In this document: positions 51,721 through 61,383 of the stretch, piece by piece
Position numbering within the stretch: position 1 is the first letter of the stretch
Layout: every line of letters starts with the position of its first letter
Origin: Homoserinimonas sp.
GTDB taxonomy: Bacteria > Actinomycetota > Actinomycetes > Actinomycetales > Microbacteriaceae
Reading direction: 5' to 3'
Assembly (NCBI GenBank): GCA_023957835.1
Contig: JAMLGP010000001.1
Location: 365,575 to 429,574 of the forward strand
Length of the DNA stretch: 64,000 nucleotides
Translations under genes and position numbers: made by a program
The notes under the pieces: generated by a model
What the model was told of the DNA's origin: nothing
Database searches by the model: none
The model's input: the letters and a program-made list of their open reading frames with translations, nothing else

Positions 51721-52401
51721 ATGGCCGAACCCCGACCCATTTCCGAGTTGCTGGACCCCGGCTGGGCGAGTGCTCTTGAACCTGTAGCCGGCCAGATCGC
51801 GAAACTCGGAGACTTTCTAAGAGCGGAGGCGGCGTCCGGCAGAGGTTATTTGCCTGCCGGAGCAAACGTGCTTAGGGCGTTCACCTTTCCATTTGACGAG
51901 GTGAGGGCTCTGATAGTTGGACAGGATCCCTATCCGACTCCCGGACATCCGATCGGCCTTGCCTTCGCCGTCGATCGCTCGGTGCGGCCAGTTCCGCGGA
52001 GCCTGCAAAACATCTACCGCGAACTCAGGGATGATCTGGGAATTAATCCGCCGACTCACGGTGACTTATCTGCCTGGGCCAGGAGCGGAGTCCTGCTGCT
52101 GAACAGAGTGCTGACGGTCAGGCCGGGAGCGTCCGGATCGCACAAGGGCAAAGGCTGGGAAGTGGTGACCGAATGTGCGATTAGTGCGCTGGTTAGTCGG
52201 GGCAAGCCGCTCGTGGGGATCCTTTGGGGCAGGGATGCCGGCAGTCTTGCCCCGGCACTTGAGCCCTTTCCATCGATTCGCTCGGCTCATCCGAGCCCGC
52301 TTTCTGCGGGCAGCGGCTTCTTCGGCTCCCGGCCCTTCAGTCGGGCGAACCGGCTGCTCGCGGAGCAGGGCGCGGAACCAATCGACTGGACTCTCGATTG
52401 A
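51721..52401 (+). CDS. ung: Uracil-DNA glycosylase (family 1)
   Basis: Removes uracil from DNA as the first step of base-excision repair. The 226 residues carry [16 protein letters not shown] at 68-83 with the catalytic Asp69, NRVLTV near 125, and the leucine loop [18 protein letters not shown] near 191-208. The Pro after the catalytic Tyr, where enterobacterial enzymes have His, is common in actinobacteria. The gene has its own leaderless-type promoter. Confidence 0.95.
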   Translation: MAEPRPISELLDPGWASALEPVAGQIAKLGDFLRAEAASGRGYLPAGANVLRAFTFPFDEVRALIVGQDPYPTPGHPIGLAFAVDRSVRPVPRSLQNIYRELRDDLGINPPTHGDLSAWARSGVLLLNRVLTVRPGASGSHKGKGWEVVTECAISALVSRGKPLVGILWGRDAGSLAPALEPFPSIRSAHPSPLSAGSGFFGSRPFSRANRLLAEQGAEPIDWTLD

Positions 52402-52432
52402 AAGGCTTGCAATCACCTGCTGAAGTGTGATT

Positions 52433-52438
52433 TAGTTT
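52433..52438 (+). promoter_or_regulatory. Predicted -10 box (TAGTTT) of the ABC-2 operon
   Basis: TAGTTT ends four bases before the ATG at 52443. The short spacing makes this less certain than the six-base examples. Confidence 0.35.
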
Positions 52439-52442
52439 TGCT

Positions 52443-53339
52443 ATGGCAAATAGCACAACTATCGAAGTGCGAAATCTCTCGAAATCGTTTGGTCCGGTGC
52501 GGGCAGTCGATGATCTTAGCTTCACGGTGGAACCGGGAGAGGTCACCGGGTTCCTTGGTCCAAATGGCGCGGGGAAGACTACTACTTTGAGGGCTCTGCT
52601 CGGGCTCGTGGAACCAAGCTACGGCAGCGCGACTTTCGGAGGGGTCAGCTATCGCCAGCTCAAACATCCACTCGAAACGGTTGGCACCGCGCTGGAGGCA
52701 TCCAGTTTCCATCCGGGTAGAAGTGGTCTGGCGCATCTAAATGTTTATGCGACGGCCGCGGCAATTCCGAAATCACGAGTGCAGGCAGTGCTGACTCAAG
52801 TCGGCATGAGCCAGTTCGCAGATCGTCGAGTTGGCGGCCATTCGCTCGGAATGCGGCAGAGACTCGGGCTGGCCTTCGCCCTGCTGGGAGACCCCGGAGT
52901 TCTGGTGCTGGATGAGCCGGTTAACGGTCTGGATCCCGAGGGCATCAGCTGGATGAGGACTCTGCTGAGAAACCTCGCCTCCGAAGGCAGGACCATTCTG
53001 GTTTCTTCGCACTTGCTATCGGAAGTGCAGCAGAGCGTTGATCGGGTAGTGATCATTGCGAAGGGGCAAATGGTCTACCAGGGCGGGCTCTCCGGTCTCG
53101 TCCAGAGAAGCCGGGTTGAGGTCGAATCTGCGGATCAGTCCGGACTCGCGAAGGCGCTTCAGAACGCGGGTGGTGAAGTGGAGCAGGGCACAAGCTCGCT
53201 ATCGGTCTCCGGGCTCGATGCCGAGCAAGTCGGAAAGATCGCGCTGGAATCGGGAATAGCGCTTCGAAAACTTCACACCGAGCAAACCGGGCTCGAAAGC
53301 GCCTTCCTTGATCTGGTCGGGAACGGAGAACAGAAATGA
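52443..53339 (+). CDS. ABC-2-type transporter ATP-binding protein
   Basis: A 298-residue ATPase with Walker A GPNGAGKTT at 39-47, a signature region LGMRQRLGLAFAL near 136-148 in which SGG is replaced by GMR, as in many DrrA/CcmA-type exporters, and Walker B VLVLDEPVNGLDPEG. The C-terminal 80 residues form the usual regulatory tail. It overlaps the permease gene by four bases. The cargo could be a drug, lipid or peptide. Confidence 0.92.
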   Translation: MANSTTIEVRNLSKSFGPVRAVDDLSFTVEPGEVTGFLGPNGAGKTTTLRALLGLVEPSYGSATFGGVSYRQLKHPLETVGTALEASSFHPGRSGLAHLNVYATAAAIPKSRVQAVLTQVGMSQFADRRVGGHSLGMRQRLGLAFALLGDPGVLVLDEPVNGLDPEGISWMRTLLRNLASEGRTILVSSHLLSEVQQSVDRVVIIAKGQMVYQGGLSGLVQRSRVEVESADQSGLAKALQNAGGEVEQGTSSLSVSGLDAEQVGKIALESGIALRKLHTEQTGLESAFLDLVGNGEQK

Positions 53340-54175
53340 GTTTTCTCAGAGCGATTAGGGCCGAATTTGCCAAGGTATTCACTGTAAGGCTGTGGTGGAT
53401 TCTGCTTCTGGTGCTTTTCGTCTACGTAGCCTTCACCGCCGGCATGATGGCCGGAGTATTCGGGCTCGGAGCAGGCGGATTGAATCAGGCCGGACTGGGA
53501 AGTTCGGCCAACATCCCGAATCTGCCGGACGGCGCGCTGCCCCCGATCATCTACAGTCTGGCTTCAAGCATGGGGTATGTCTTCCCGGTACTGCTCGGCG
53601 CGCTTGCCACGACGTCCGAATTCAGGCACCAGACCCTGACTCCAACCTTCCTGGCAACGCCCAGGAGGGGGATTGTGCTCGCAGCCAAGTACGTTTGCCT
53701 TGCGGTTATTGGCGCAGGCTTTGGTGCCGTGGCTCTGCTGGGGTCAATGGGCGTTGGAGCGCCGCTGCTTTCCCTCACCGGTCATGACCCTGGCCTATCG
53801 GACCCCGATACCTGGCTGCTGGCGGGGAGGGTCATTCTGGTGATGGCAATCTGGGCTCTGGTCGGAGTGGGCCTCGGAGTACTCATCCCTAGTCAAGTCG
53901 CCGCTGTAGTCATCGTGCTCGCCTTTACCCAATTTTTGGAACCGATCCTTAGACTCGCCGGTTCCTTTTGGGACTGGAGCGCCCAGCTGGCCAGATTCCT
54001 CCCCGGAGCAGCGGGGGACGCTCTGGCAGGCTCGAGCATCTTCAGCACCTTCAGCCAGTCGGCTGCCGGTTCCGAAGCTCTTCAGTGGTGGGCTGGCGGA
54101 CTGGTGCTGATCGGTTACGCGGTCGCGGCCGGTGTTATCGGATGGTTTACAAGCTGGCGAAAGGACGTCACCTGA
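53336..54175 (+). CDS. ABC-2-type transporter permease
   Basis: A 279-residue membrane partner of the ATPase upstream, with six predicted membrane segments and an amphipathic start (FLRAIRAEFAKVFTVRLWW). TTSEFRHQTLTPTFLATPRR near 98-117 is the typical ABC-2 coupling loop. It ends 20 bases before the convergent glgX stop. Confidence 0.9.
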   Translation: MSFLRAIRAEFAKVFTVRLWWILLLVLFVYVAFTAGMMAGVFGLGAGGLNQAGLGSSANIPNLPDGALPPIIYSLASSMGYVFPVLLGALATTSEFRHQTLTPTFLATPRRGIVLAAKYVCLAVIGAGFGAVALLGSMGVGAPLLSLTGHDPGLSDPDTWLLAGRVILVMAIWALVGVGLGVLIPSQVAAVVIVLAFTQFLEPILRLAGSFWDWSAQLARFLPGAAGDALAGSSIFSTFSQSAAGSEALQWWAGGLVLIGYAVAAGVIGWFTSWRKDVT

Positions 54176-54194
54176 TCGGATGGCCGGGTTCCAT

Positions 54195-56240
54195 TCAGTC
54201 TGCCCGGTACAGCCTCATTGAAGTCGGCGACATGGTCACGACCGATCCAGGGGCATGATCGCTCTGCTCTATCCAGTCGAACGCGCTGTCGAACAGCAGT
54301 CGATAGTTTGAAACGCCCGAGCGAACGGGAAGTTTGAGTTCAACTTCGGTTTCGAGCCCGTGCACCGCAAGCAAGATTCGATTGAAACCCTCAGTTTCGT
54401 GAGTCGAAGATGCAAGGTACTGGAGGGTCCTGGCTTCAGGAGAATTCCAGTCGTCGATCGACATGGTCGAGCCGCCGGAATCGAACCATTCCATTTGGGT
54501 GGCGGTCTCTACAGATTCGCCGTGGACTCCAAAATCTCGCGGTCGCACAGCGGGGTTTTCGACTCGAAACTTGGTAGCGGCCCTGACGATTTCGCGAAGC
54601 TCTCTTTGCCAGTCCTGGATCTCCCAGGGCAGCCAGCTCAGATCATCATCATGGCAATAGGCGTTGTTGTTACCGCGCTGGCTCCTTGCGATTTCGTCAC
54701 CGGCAGTAATCATCGGCGTTCCGGCGGAAAGCAGCAGGCTCGCAAGCAGGTTCCGAATGGCGCGCCTGCGCATACCGATAACTTGCGGATCATCGGTCTC
54801 ACCCTCGACTCCGTGGTTGAACGAGTGGTTTGTGTCTGCTCCGTCACGGTTGTCTTCGCCGTTTCCGAGGTTGTGTTTCTGGTCGAAGGTCGTGAGGTCC
54901 CAGGCCGTGAACCCGTCGTGCGCGGTTACGAAGTTGACGGAGGCGACGGGTCCGCGCTCTGCCGAGTAGACATCCGAAGAGCCGCTGATTCTTGTTGCGA
55001 GCTTTCCGATTCCGATCGGGGCACTGCCGGAAGAGCGAGCTGCTGCAATATCGGTCAGCCAGAAAGATCTGACCCTGTCCCGATATCTATCGTTCCATTC
55101 GAGCCAGCCGTCGGGAAAGCCGCCGGTGTGCCATCCGTTCGGGCCGACATCCCAGGGTTCGGCGATTAACTTGCAGCCGGAGAGCGCCGGATCATCGGTT
55201 ATCGCCTGAAGCAGCGGATGCTTCAAATCGAAATCACCCGCTTCGTTTCTGCCGAGGGTAACTGCAAGGTCGAAGCGGAAGCCGTCGATTTGCACTTCGT
55301 TCGCCCAATACCTAAGAGAATCGAGAATGAGCCGCTGGGCCGCGGGGGTGTTCGGGTTTATCGAATTTCCGCAGCCGGTCGTGTCGATGTAGTTTCCGGC
55401 TGCATCCTGCCGATAATAGGTGCGATCGTCGAGTCCACGCAGACTGTTTGTCGGCCCGCCCGGCCCCTCTTCCGAGGTGTGATTGAACACTACGTCCAGG
55501 AAGACTTCGATACCGGCTTCGTGAAAGAGCTTCACCATCCCCTTGAATTCTCTGAGGATCGCTCCCGGGCCCGCCTTCTGGGCTGATGGGGATGCCCAGG
55601 CAGCATGCGGAGTAAAGAACGAGAGGGAGTTATAGCCCCAGTAATTTGTAAGTCCCATTTTGAGCAACCGCTGCTCTGTAATGAATTGATGCACCGGCAG
55701 GAGTTCGACCGCTGTAATCCCCAGTTCGACCAGATACTGAATTGTCGAATCGTGCGCGAGCCCCGCGTAGCTGCCCCTCAGTTGTTCGGGAAGTCCGGGA
55801 TTCAATTTGGTCAGACCTTTGGCGTGGGCCTCGTAAATGATCGTTCGATCGATCGGGGTTCCGGGCTTGGTTGCTCCCGCCCAGTCGAAAGGCTCATCGA
55901 CCACGCAGGACCTCCACGCACCGCTTCCGGAGCGCACGAGGCCTTTGGAATACGGGTCTATCAGCAGAAGTTTGGGATCGAATCGCCCTGAAACTCCGCC
56001 GTCACTCGGGCCATCTGCCCGCAGGGAATAGCGGGCGCCGTTGGCCAGTTTCGGACTGCTGACTGACCAGACAGAGTGTTCATCGCGAGCCATCGGGATG
56101 GTCTCGGACACCCAGTCGAGGTCCCTTGCGGAGTGCAGGCACAATTGCATGCTTGTTGCGCTCGCTGAATAAACTCGAAGTTCGCCTCCCTCCGCAGAAG
56201 TCGTGACGCCGAGATTGCGCAGCGGATCGAGGGTGGGCAT
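54195..56240 (-). CDS. glgX: Glycogen debranching enzyme GlgX
   Basis: Hydrolyses alpha-1,6 branches in limit glycogen. The 681-residue protein has an N-terminal CBM48-like region (about 10-110), a GH13 barrel with nucleophile Asp324 in DGFRFDLA, acid/base Glu361 in LIAEPWDVG and Asp442 in TAHDGFT, and a C-terminal beta domain. YEAHAKGLTKLNP near 136-148 is typical of isoamylase/GlgX. The frame is open to 56468, but the ATG at 56240 with a TACTCT box six bases upstream fits the family start. It is divergent from the cysteine desulfurase gene. Confidence 0.93.
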   Translation of the reverse strand: MPTLDPLRNLGVTTSAEGGELRVYSASATSMQLCLHSARDLDWVSETIPMARDEHSVWSVSSPKLANGARYSLRADGPSDGGVSGRFDPKLLLIDPYSKGLVRSGSGAWRSCVVDEPFDWAGATKPGTPIDRTIIYEAHAKGLTKLNPGLPEQLRGSYAGLAHDSTIQYLVELGITAVELLPVHQFITEQRLLKMGLTNYWGYNSLSFFTPHAAWASPSAQKAGPGAILREFKGMVKLFHEAGIEVFLDVVFNHTSEEGPGGPTNSLRGLDDRTYYRQDAAGNYIDTTGCGNSINPNTPAAQRLILDSLRYWANEVQIDGFRFDLAVTLGRNEAGDFDLKHPLLQAITDDPALSGCKLIAEPWDVGPNGWHTGGFPDGWLEWNDRYRDRVRSFWLTDIAAARSSGSAPIGIGKLATRISGSSDVYSAERGPVASVNFVTAHDGFTAWDLTTFDQKHNLGNGEDNRDGADTNHSFNHGVEGETDDPQVIGMRRRAIRNLLASLLLSAGTPMITAGDEIARSQRGNNNAYCHDDDLSWLPWEIQDWQRELREIVRAATKFRVENPAVRPRDFGVHGESVETATQMEWFDSGGSTMSIDDWNSPEARTLQYLASSTHETEGFNRILLAVHGLETEVELKLPVRSGVSNYRLLFDSAFDWIEQSDHAPGSVVTMSPTSMRLYRAD

Positions 56241-56246
56241 CGTTCT

Positions 56247-56252
56247 AGAGTA
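56247..56252 (-). promoter_or_regulatory. Predicted -10 box (TACTCT) of leaderless glgX
   Basis: TACTCT on the minus strand ends six bases before the ATG at 56240. Confidence 0.5.
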
Positions 56253-56287
56253 ATCAGAGTCAAAGGGTTCGTTTTCGTGGAGGCGAA

Positions 56288-57448
56288 GTGAGTGTCTATT
56301 TTGACCATGCCGCAACGACTCCCCTACTGGAAGTATCGCGCAATGCGATGCTCGGCGCCCTTGAGGTGGTCGGTAACCCTTCTTCGATTCACTCCGACGG
56401 GCGAAGAGCCAGACAGCTACTTGAAGAATCTCGGGAACAACTGGCCGCCAGCATTGGCTGCGATCCAATTGAGGTGATTTTCACCGGCGGAGGGACAGAA
56501 TCGGTCAACCTTGCGATCAAGGGAATCTTCCTCGCCGCCCGTGAAGCGGGTAGGAAGAGAATCCTGGCTCCGCTCGGCGAACACCACGCGACTATCGATT
56601 CCCTGAATTGGCTCGAGCAAAACGAGGGCGCAATTGTCGAGTGGTTGCCGCTTGACGAGTTCGGCCGAGTAGTTCCTTCAGTTGTTGAAGAAAAGCTCGC
56701 AGAATTCGATGACTGGGCCTTGTTCACAGTGATCTGGGCTAACAACGAAGTGGGGACTATCCAGCCAATTGCCGAGCTCGCCGCGATCGCAAATCGATTT
56801 TCGGTTCCGGTTCACGCGGATGCGGTAAGCGCATTCAAGCACCTGTCGATCGACTTCGACTCCAGCGGCCTGGCTGCGCTCTCGATTTCAGCCCACAAGA
56901 TCGGCGGCCCGCAGGGGATGGGCGCGCTCATTCTGGATCGAAAGGCCGTCGCGAGGCCCCTCATCCACGGGGGTGGTCAGGAGCGGGATCTGCGCTCGGG
57001 AACCCAGAACGTTGCGGGAGCCGCCGCCTTCGCGGCTGCCGTGGCCAGCGACATCCCGGATCTTCGCCCGCTGAGGGATCGGTTGATTGCCGGCGTACTC
57101 GAAGCCGTGCCAGAGGCGGTGCTCACCGGGGATCCGGTGGAGCGCCTTGATTCGAACGCACACTTCCTGTTTCCAGGCTGCCAGGGTGATTCTCTGGTTT
57201 ATTTGCTCGATGAACGCGGAATTTCCGCGAGTACCGGCTCGGCCTGCCAGGCGGGAGTACCGGAGGTGAGCCACGTTCTGCTTGGGATGGGACTCGACGA
57301 GGAAAGCGCAAGCGGAGCCCTGCGTCTGACTCTCGGCCACTCGAGCACAGCACAGGATGTCGATTCCCTGATCAGGGTCATCCCTGAAGTCTTCGAAAAG
57401 GCCAGAAAAGCGGGCCTTTCCAATCGAGACGTAGGGTTGAACTCGTGA
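56288..57448 (+). CDS. Cysteine desulfurase (NifS/IscS type)
   Basis: PLP enzyme that takes sulfur from cysteine as a persulfide. The 386 residues show YFDHAATTP at 4-12, the PLP lysine in SAHKIGGP (Lys204) and the persulfide-forming Cys320 in [14 protein letters not shown] precedes the GTG start. Its stop overlaps the mnmA start by four bases, so its main role here is probably to deliver sulfur for tRNA 2-thiouridine rather than for Fe-S clusters. Confidence 0.93.
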   Translation: MSVYFDHAATTPLLEVSRNAMLGALEVVGNPSSIHSDGRRARQLLEESREQLAASIGCDPIEVIFTGGGTESVNLAIKGIFLAAREAGRKRILAPLGEHHATIDSLNWLEQNEGAIVEWLPLDEFGRVVPSVVEEKLAEFDDWALFTVIWANNEVGTIQPIAELAAIANRFSVPVHADAVSAFKHLSIDFDSSGLAALSISAHKIGGPQGMGALILDRKAVARPLIHGGGQERDLRSGTQNVAGAAAFAAAVASDIPDLRPLRDRLIAGVLEAVPEAVLTGDPVERLDSNAHFLFPGCQGDSLVYLLDERGISASTGSACQAGVPEVSHVLLGMGLDEESASGALRLTLGHSSTAQDVDSLIRVIPEVFEKARKAGLSNRDVGLNS

Positions 57449-58557
57449 AGGTAATTGCAGCAATGAGCGGCGGAGTGGATTCCGCGGTCGCCGCTGCCCG
57501 TGCCGTGGACGCGGGACATGAGGTAGTCGGAGTGCACCTCGCTCTTAGTCGAATGCCCGGGACCCTGCGTATCGGAAGCCGCGGCTGCTGCACAATCGAA
57601 GACTCGATGGACGCCCAGCGGGTCGCAAACCAGCTCGGAATACCGTTCTACGTCTGGGACTTCTCCGAACGATTCAAGCTCGATGTCGTTGACGATTTCA
57701 TCGCCGAGTACTCAGCCGGCCGGACACCCAACCCCTGTTTGCGCTGCAACGAGAAGATCAAGTTCGCCGCCCTGCTCGAAAAGGCGCTGGACCTCGGCTT
57801 CGACGGGATCGTCACGGGACATTACGCGAAGATCGTGGTGACCGAAAGCGGCGACCGCGAACTTCATCGTGCGGCCGACTGGGCGAAGGATCAGTCCTAC
57901 GTGCTCGGAGTGCTCAACGCCCAGCAGCTTGAGCACACGATCTTCCCGCTTGGGAGCACTCCAAGCAAAGCTGAGGTCAGGGCGGAAGCGGCGAGGAGAG
58001 GTTTCACGGTAGCCAGCAAGCCTGACAGTCATGACATTTGCTTCATTCCGGAGGGTGACACCGGAGCCTGGCTCGCCGAGAAGATCGGCACCGTACCCGG
58101 GGACATAGTCGACAGCGGGGGCGAGAAGCTCGGTACCCACGAAGGCGCCACATCGTTCACTGTGGGTCAGCGCAAGGGACTGAAGATCGGCTTCCCGGCC
58201 GAGGATGGAAAGCCCCGATACGTACTTGAGATCCGGCCCAAGTCGAATGAAGTAGTTGTGGGGCCGAAAGAGGCGCTCGCAATCGGCGAACTGGCCGGAG
58301 CAAGAATGAGCTGGGCGGGCGAGCCTCCCGCCGGACTGGCCGAACCACTGGATTGCCAGATTCAAATTCGGGCTCACGCGGATCCGGTCGATGCTTCAAT
58401 CGTCCTGAAAGACGGTGAACTCATTGCAACCCCGGTTGAGCCGCTTAATTCGGTTGCGACTGGCCAAAGCTGCGTGATCTACCTCGGTACGAGAGTACTT
58501 GGGCAGTTCACGATAGACAGGACCGAGTCCGCGGTCGTATTACAGGGCGTGAACTAG
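57445..58557 (+). CDS. mnmA: tRNA-specific 2-thiouridylase MnmA
   Basis: Adds sulfur to uridine 34 of tRNA for Lys, Glu and Gln. The 370 residues carry the PP-loop SGGVDS at 8-13, Cys98 and Cys101 in NPCLRC, and Cys199 in HDICFIPEG, the pair of thiols that passes sulfur to tRNA. A C-terminal beta-barrel domain runs from about 285. It is translationally coupled to the cysteine desulfurase gene. Confidence 0.95.
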   Translation: MKVIAAMSGGVDSAVAAARAVDAGHEVVGVHLALSRMPGTLRIGSRGCCTIEDSMDAQRVANQLGIPFYVWDFSERFKLDVVDDFIAEYSAGRTPNPCLRCNEKIKFAALLEKALDLGFDGIVTGHYAKIVVTESGDRELHRAADWAKDQSYVLGVLNAQQLEHTIFPLGSTPSKAEVRAEAARRGFTVASKPDSHDICFIPEGDTGAWLAEKIGTVPGDIVDSGGEKLGTHEGATSFTVGQRKGLKIGFPAEDGKPRYVLEIRPKSNEVVVGPKEALAIGELAGARMSWAGEPPAGLAEPLDCQIQIRAHADPVDASIVLKDGELIATPVEPLNSVATGQSCVIYLGTRVLGQFTIDRTESAVVLQGVN

Positions 58558-58565
58558 CCTTCTTG

Positions 58566-58571
58566 TAGAAT
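58566..58571 (+). promoter_or_regulatory. Predicted -10 box (TAGAAT) ahead of lysA
   Basis: TAGAAT lies between mnmA and lysA, 63 bases before the preferred lysA start. TTACAG is a weak -35 candidate about 20 bases upstream. It would drive the lysA-hom-thrC-thrB operon. Confidence 0.4.
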
Positions 58572-58634
58572 TTCAACTGGCTTCAGGAACCAATCCGGGT
58601 TCGCTCGCCTCCAGCCATTTTCGTTGAGGTGCCC

Positions 58635-60053
58635 GTGACTGAGAACCCACTCGCCCCCGCCTGGTTGCGAAAACCCGGCGATGCGAATGAGCTTGCCCGG
58701 AAAGTCTGGCCCGCCGACCTCAACCGCGGCGCGGACGGTTCGATTTCCCTTGCCGGGATTCGACTGAGCGACCTTGCAGAACAGTTCGGCACTCCGCTTT
58801 ACCTGATTGATGAAGCGGATGCCAGGTCGAGAGCTCGCGGATTCCGAGTCGCCTTCGAGCAGGAGTTCGCAAAACTCGGAGTTCGGACCACGGTCTATTA
58901 CGCCGCAAAGGCATTCCTGTGCTCAGATTTCGCCCGCTGGATGGTCGCAGAGGGCTTGAACATTGATGTCGCCAGCCGGGGGGAACTCGCACTGGTTCTT
59001 GCAGCCGGGATCGATCCGGAGCGAATCGGGTTGCACGGAAACAACAAGAGCCGAACCGAACTTGAACGCTCAGTGGCTGCCGGAGTCGGAACGATCAACA
59101 TTGACAATGCCCGCGAAATTGAACTCATAGACGAGCTTGCGAGGAATCACAATCGGATCCAGTCGGTGCGTCTCAGAGTGCGAACCGGCGTTCACGCTCA
59201 CACCCACGAGTACCTGGCCACCTCTCACGACGATCAGAAGTTCGGAGTCTCGATTTCGGAGGCCCCGGCTCTGGTCGCGCGAATTAGAGACTGCCCCAAT
59301 TTGAACTTCCGGGGGCTGCACTCGCACATCGGCTCGCAGATCTTCGGTATTGAGGGCTTCGCTGAAGCCATTTCGCGGCTGATGGCACTTCACGCGGAAT
59401 TGCTGGCGGATGGCCCGGTTGAAGAGCTCAATCTCGGGGGAGGATTCGGCATCCCCTATGTTTCAACCGACGAGGCTCCCCGTGCAGACTTCCTTGCCGG
59501 CGAGTTTGCACGGCTGGTTTCGGGTGCCGCTTCCGCGCTCGGCATTCCATTACCGAACATCGCGATCGAGCCAGGACGAGCAATAGCCGGACCGGCGGGA
59601 ATCACCATCTATCGGGCGGGGTCTGTCAAGGACGTCCAATTGAGTACCGTCAGTGGCCCGGCAGCAAGGCGGTACCTGAGCGTAGACGGGGGCATGTCAG
59701 ATAATCCTCGGCCGGCTCTCTACCAGGCGGACTATTCAGCGCGGCTTGCCAACCGCAGCTCTGGTTCCGATCCTGTGCTTTGCCGCATCGTGGGTAAACA
59801 TTGCGAGTCCGGAGACGTAGTCGTCATGGACGAATATCTGCCGGGCGATGTCTCAGGCGGCGACTTGATTGCAGTTGCGGCGACCGGAGCCTATTGCTGG
59901 TCGCTATCGAGCAACTACAACTATCTGGGCCGTCCGGCAGTGGTCTCAGTTCGAAATGGAGTAGCGAGAATGATTATTCGCGGCGAGACAGAAAGTGATC
60001 TGCTGGGCAGGGATTGCGGGCTTGACGCTAGCCCTCTGGGAGGTGGCAAGTGA
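58635..60053 (+). CDS. lysA: Diaminopimelate decarboxylase
   Basis: Last step of lysine synthesis. The PLP-dependent fold-III enzyme, 472 residues from GTG 58635, has the PLP lysine in YYAAKAFL (near 92), HGNNKS near 134, GLHSHIGSQ near 228, EPGRA near 315 and GKHCESGD with the catalytic Cys. GAGG lies five bases before GTG 58635; GTG 58629 is in frame but has poorer spacing. Its stop overlaps hom by four bases. Confidence 0.95.
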   Translation: MTENPLAPAWLRKPGDANELARKVWPADLNRGADGSISLAGIRLSDLAEQFGTPLYLIDEADARSRARGFRVAFEQEFAKLGVRTTVYYAAKAFLCSDFARWMVAEGLNIDVASRGELALVLAAGIDPERIGLHGNNKSRTELERSVAAGVGTINIDNAREIELIDELARNHNRIQSVRLRVRTGVHAHTHEYLATSHDDQKFGVSISEAPALVARIRDCPNLNFRGLHSHIGSQIFGIEGFAEAISRLMALHAELLADGPVEELNLGGGFGIPYVSTDEAPRADFLAGEFARLVSGAASALGIPLPNIAIEPGRAIAGPAGITIYRAGSVKDVQLSTVSGPAARRYLSVDGGMSDNPRPALYQADYSARLANRSSGSDPVLCRIVGKHCESGDVVVMDEYLPGDVSGGDLIAVAATGAYCWSLSSNYNYLGRPAVVSVRNGVARMIIRGETESDLLGRDCGLDASPLGGGK

Positions 60054-61381
60054 TCGAGTATCGGAATCTGCGAATTGCACTGCTCGGGGCGGGCAATGTG
60101 GGCGCTCAGGTCGCCTCTTTGCTACTCGAGCACCGCGAAGAACTCGCGGAGAGGATCGGGGCCGGAATAGACCTGGTCGGGATCGCAGTTCGAGACTTGA
60201 AAGCAGCCAGAAAGGCGAATCTGCCCGAAGAGCTGTTAACTACGGATGCCGAGTCGCTGATCCTCGGCGCAGATATCGTGATTGAGCTCATTGGCGGCAT
60301 TGAACCCGCTCGTGAGCTAATCCTTCTGGCTTTGAACTCGGGTGCGGATGTGATTACCGCGAACAAAGCACTGCTCGCCACCCACGGTCCGGAATTGTTC
60401 GAGCTTGCCGAGCAGGTTGGCGCGCAGCTCTACTATGAGGCTGCAGTTGGCGGAGCAATTCCGATCATTCGGCCACTGCACGATTCCCTCGCTGGGGATC
60501 GGGTGGAGCGGATCCTTGGCATCGTGAACGGCACGACGAACTTCATTCTTGATCGCATGCACAATGCGGGGGTGAGCCTCGAGGACGCTCTCGCGACCGC
60601 GACCGAACTGGGCTTTGCCGAGGCGGATCCGACAGCCGACATTGAAGGCTACGACGCAGCGCAGAAGGCGGCAATCATTGCGAGCCTTGCCTTCCACACG
60701 GTAATTCCTCTCGAATCGGTCTACCGGGAGGGAATTTCCGCAATCACCCTCGAGCAGGTCGAGGCGGCCAAACGAGCAGGCTACGTCGTCAAGTTACTTG
60801 CAATTTGCGAAAGGATCGCGCTTGGGAAGGGCGAAGGCAAGGGCGAAGGCGAGGGAGTCAGCGCGAGGGTGTATCCCGCTCTGGTGCCGGAGGGACATCC
60901 GCTTGCCGCCGTGCACGGATCAAAAAACGCGGTCTTTGTAGAGGCAGAAGCGGCCGGCGATCTCATGTTCTATGGAGCGGGAGCCGGTGGAATGGAAACC
61001 GCTTCCGCCGTACTTGGGGATCTTGTGAGCGCAGCCAGAAGACACGTAATCGGGGGTCCCGGAATCGCCGAGTCCAGACACGCCGAGCTTGAAGTTCTGC
61101 CGATGTCCGCAATCACCACCAGATACCAAATCACTCTTGTAGTTGAGGACCGACCCGGTGTGCTGGCCGGGATCGCAGAAATCTTCCGCAACCACGAAGT
61201 TTCGGTCCAGACTCTGGTGCAGTCCATAAACGATGAATCGGGGGCGAGCCTTCCGGCCGCTACTCTGGTGATCGGAACCCACGAGGCTTCCGAATCTTCT
61301 CTCGCGGCTACTGTTGCTGAACTGGCCAGCTCCGCTGTGGTGAAATCCGTCGTTTCCGTCTTAAGAGTTGAGGGGCTGTAG
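60050..61381 (+). CDS. hom: Homoserine dehydrogenase
   Basis: Reduces aspartate semialdehyde to homoserine, the branch point to threonine and methionine. The 443 residues contain an NAD-binding motif [12 protein letters not shown] at 11-22, [10 protein letters not shown] near 83, [12 protein letters not shown] near 163 and a C-terminal ACT domain (about 360-430) for feedback control. An insert [10 protein letters not shown] lies near residues 260-270, encoded by a 12-base tandem repeat, in a loop where other members are shorter. The gene overlaps lysA by four bases and precedes thrC by two bases. Confidence 0.95.
   Translation: MIEYRNLRIALLGAGNVGAQVASLLLEHREELAERIGAGIDLVGIAVRDLKAARKANLPEELLTTDAESLILGADIVIELIGGIEPARELILLALNSGADVITANKALLATHGPELFELAEQVGAQLYYEAAVGGAIPIIRPLHDSLAGDRVERILGIVNGTTNFILDRMHNAGVSLEDALATATELGFAEADPTADIEGYDAAQKAAIIASLAFHTVIPLESVYREGISAITLEQVEAAKRAGYVVKLLAICERIALGKGEGKGEGEGVSARVYPALVPEGHPLAAVHGSKNAVFVEAEAAGDLMFYGAGAGGMETASAVLGDLVSAARRHVIGGPGIAESRHAELEVLPMSAITTRYQITLVVEDRPGVLAGIAEIFRNHEVSVQTLVQSINDESGASLPAATLVIGTHEASESSLAATVAELASSAVVKSVVSVLRVEGL
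60827..60850 (+). repeat. 12-bp tandem repeat inside hom
   Basis: AAGGGCGAAGGC occurs twice in a row (60827-60838, 60839-60850), followed by GAGGGA. Each copy encodes KGEG, so gain or loss of a copy keeps the frame. Confidence 0.9.
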
Positions 61382-61383
61382 TA

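Noticed and set aside
52396..52414. GATTG/CAATC hairpin after ung as a terminator
   Set aside because: Only a 5-bp stem with a 9-base loop and no T run; too weak to call.
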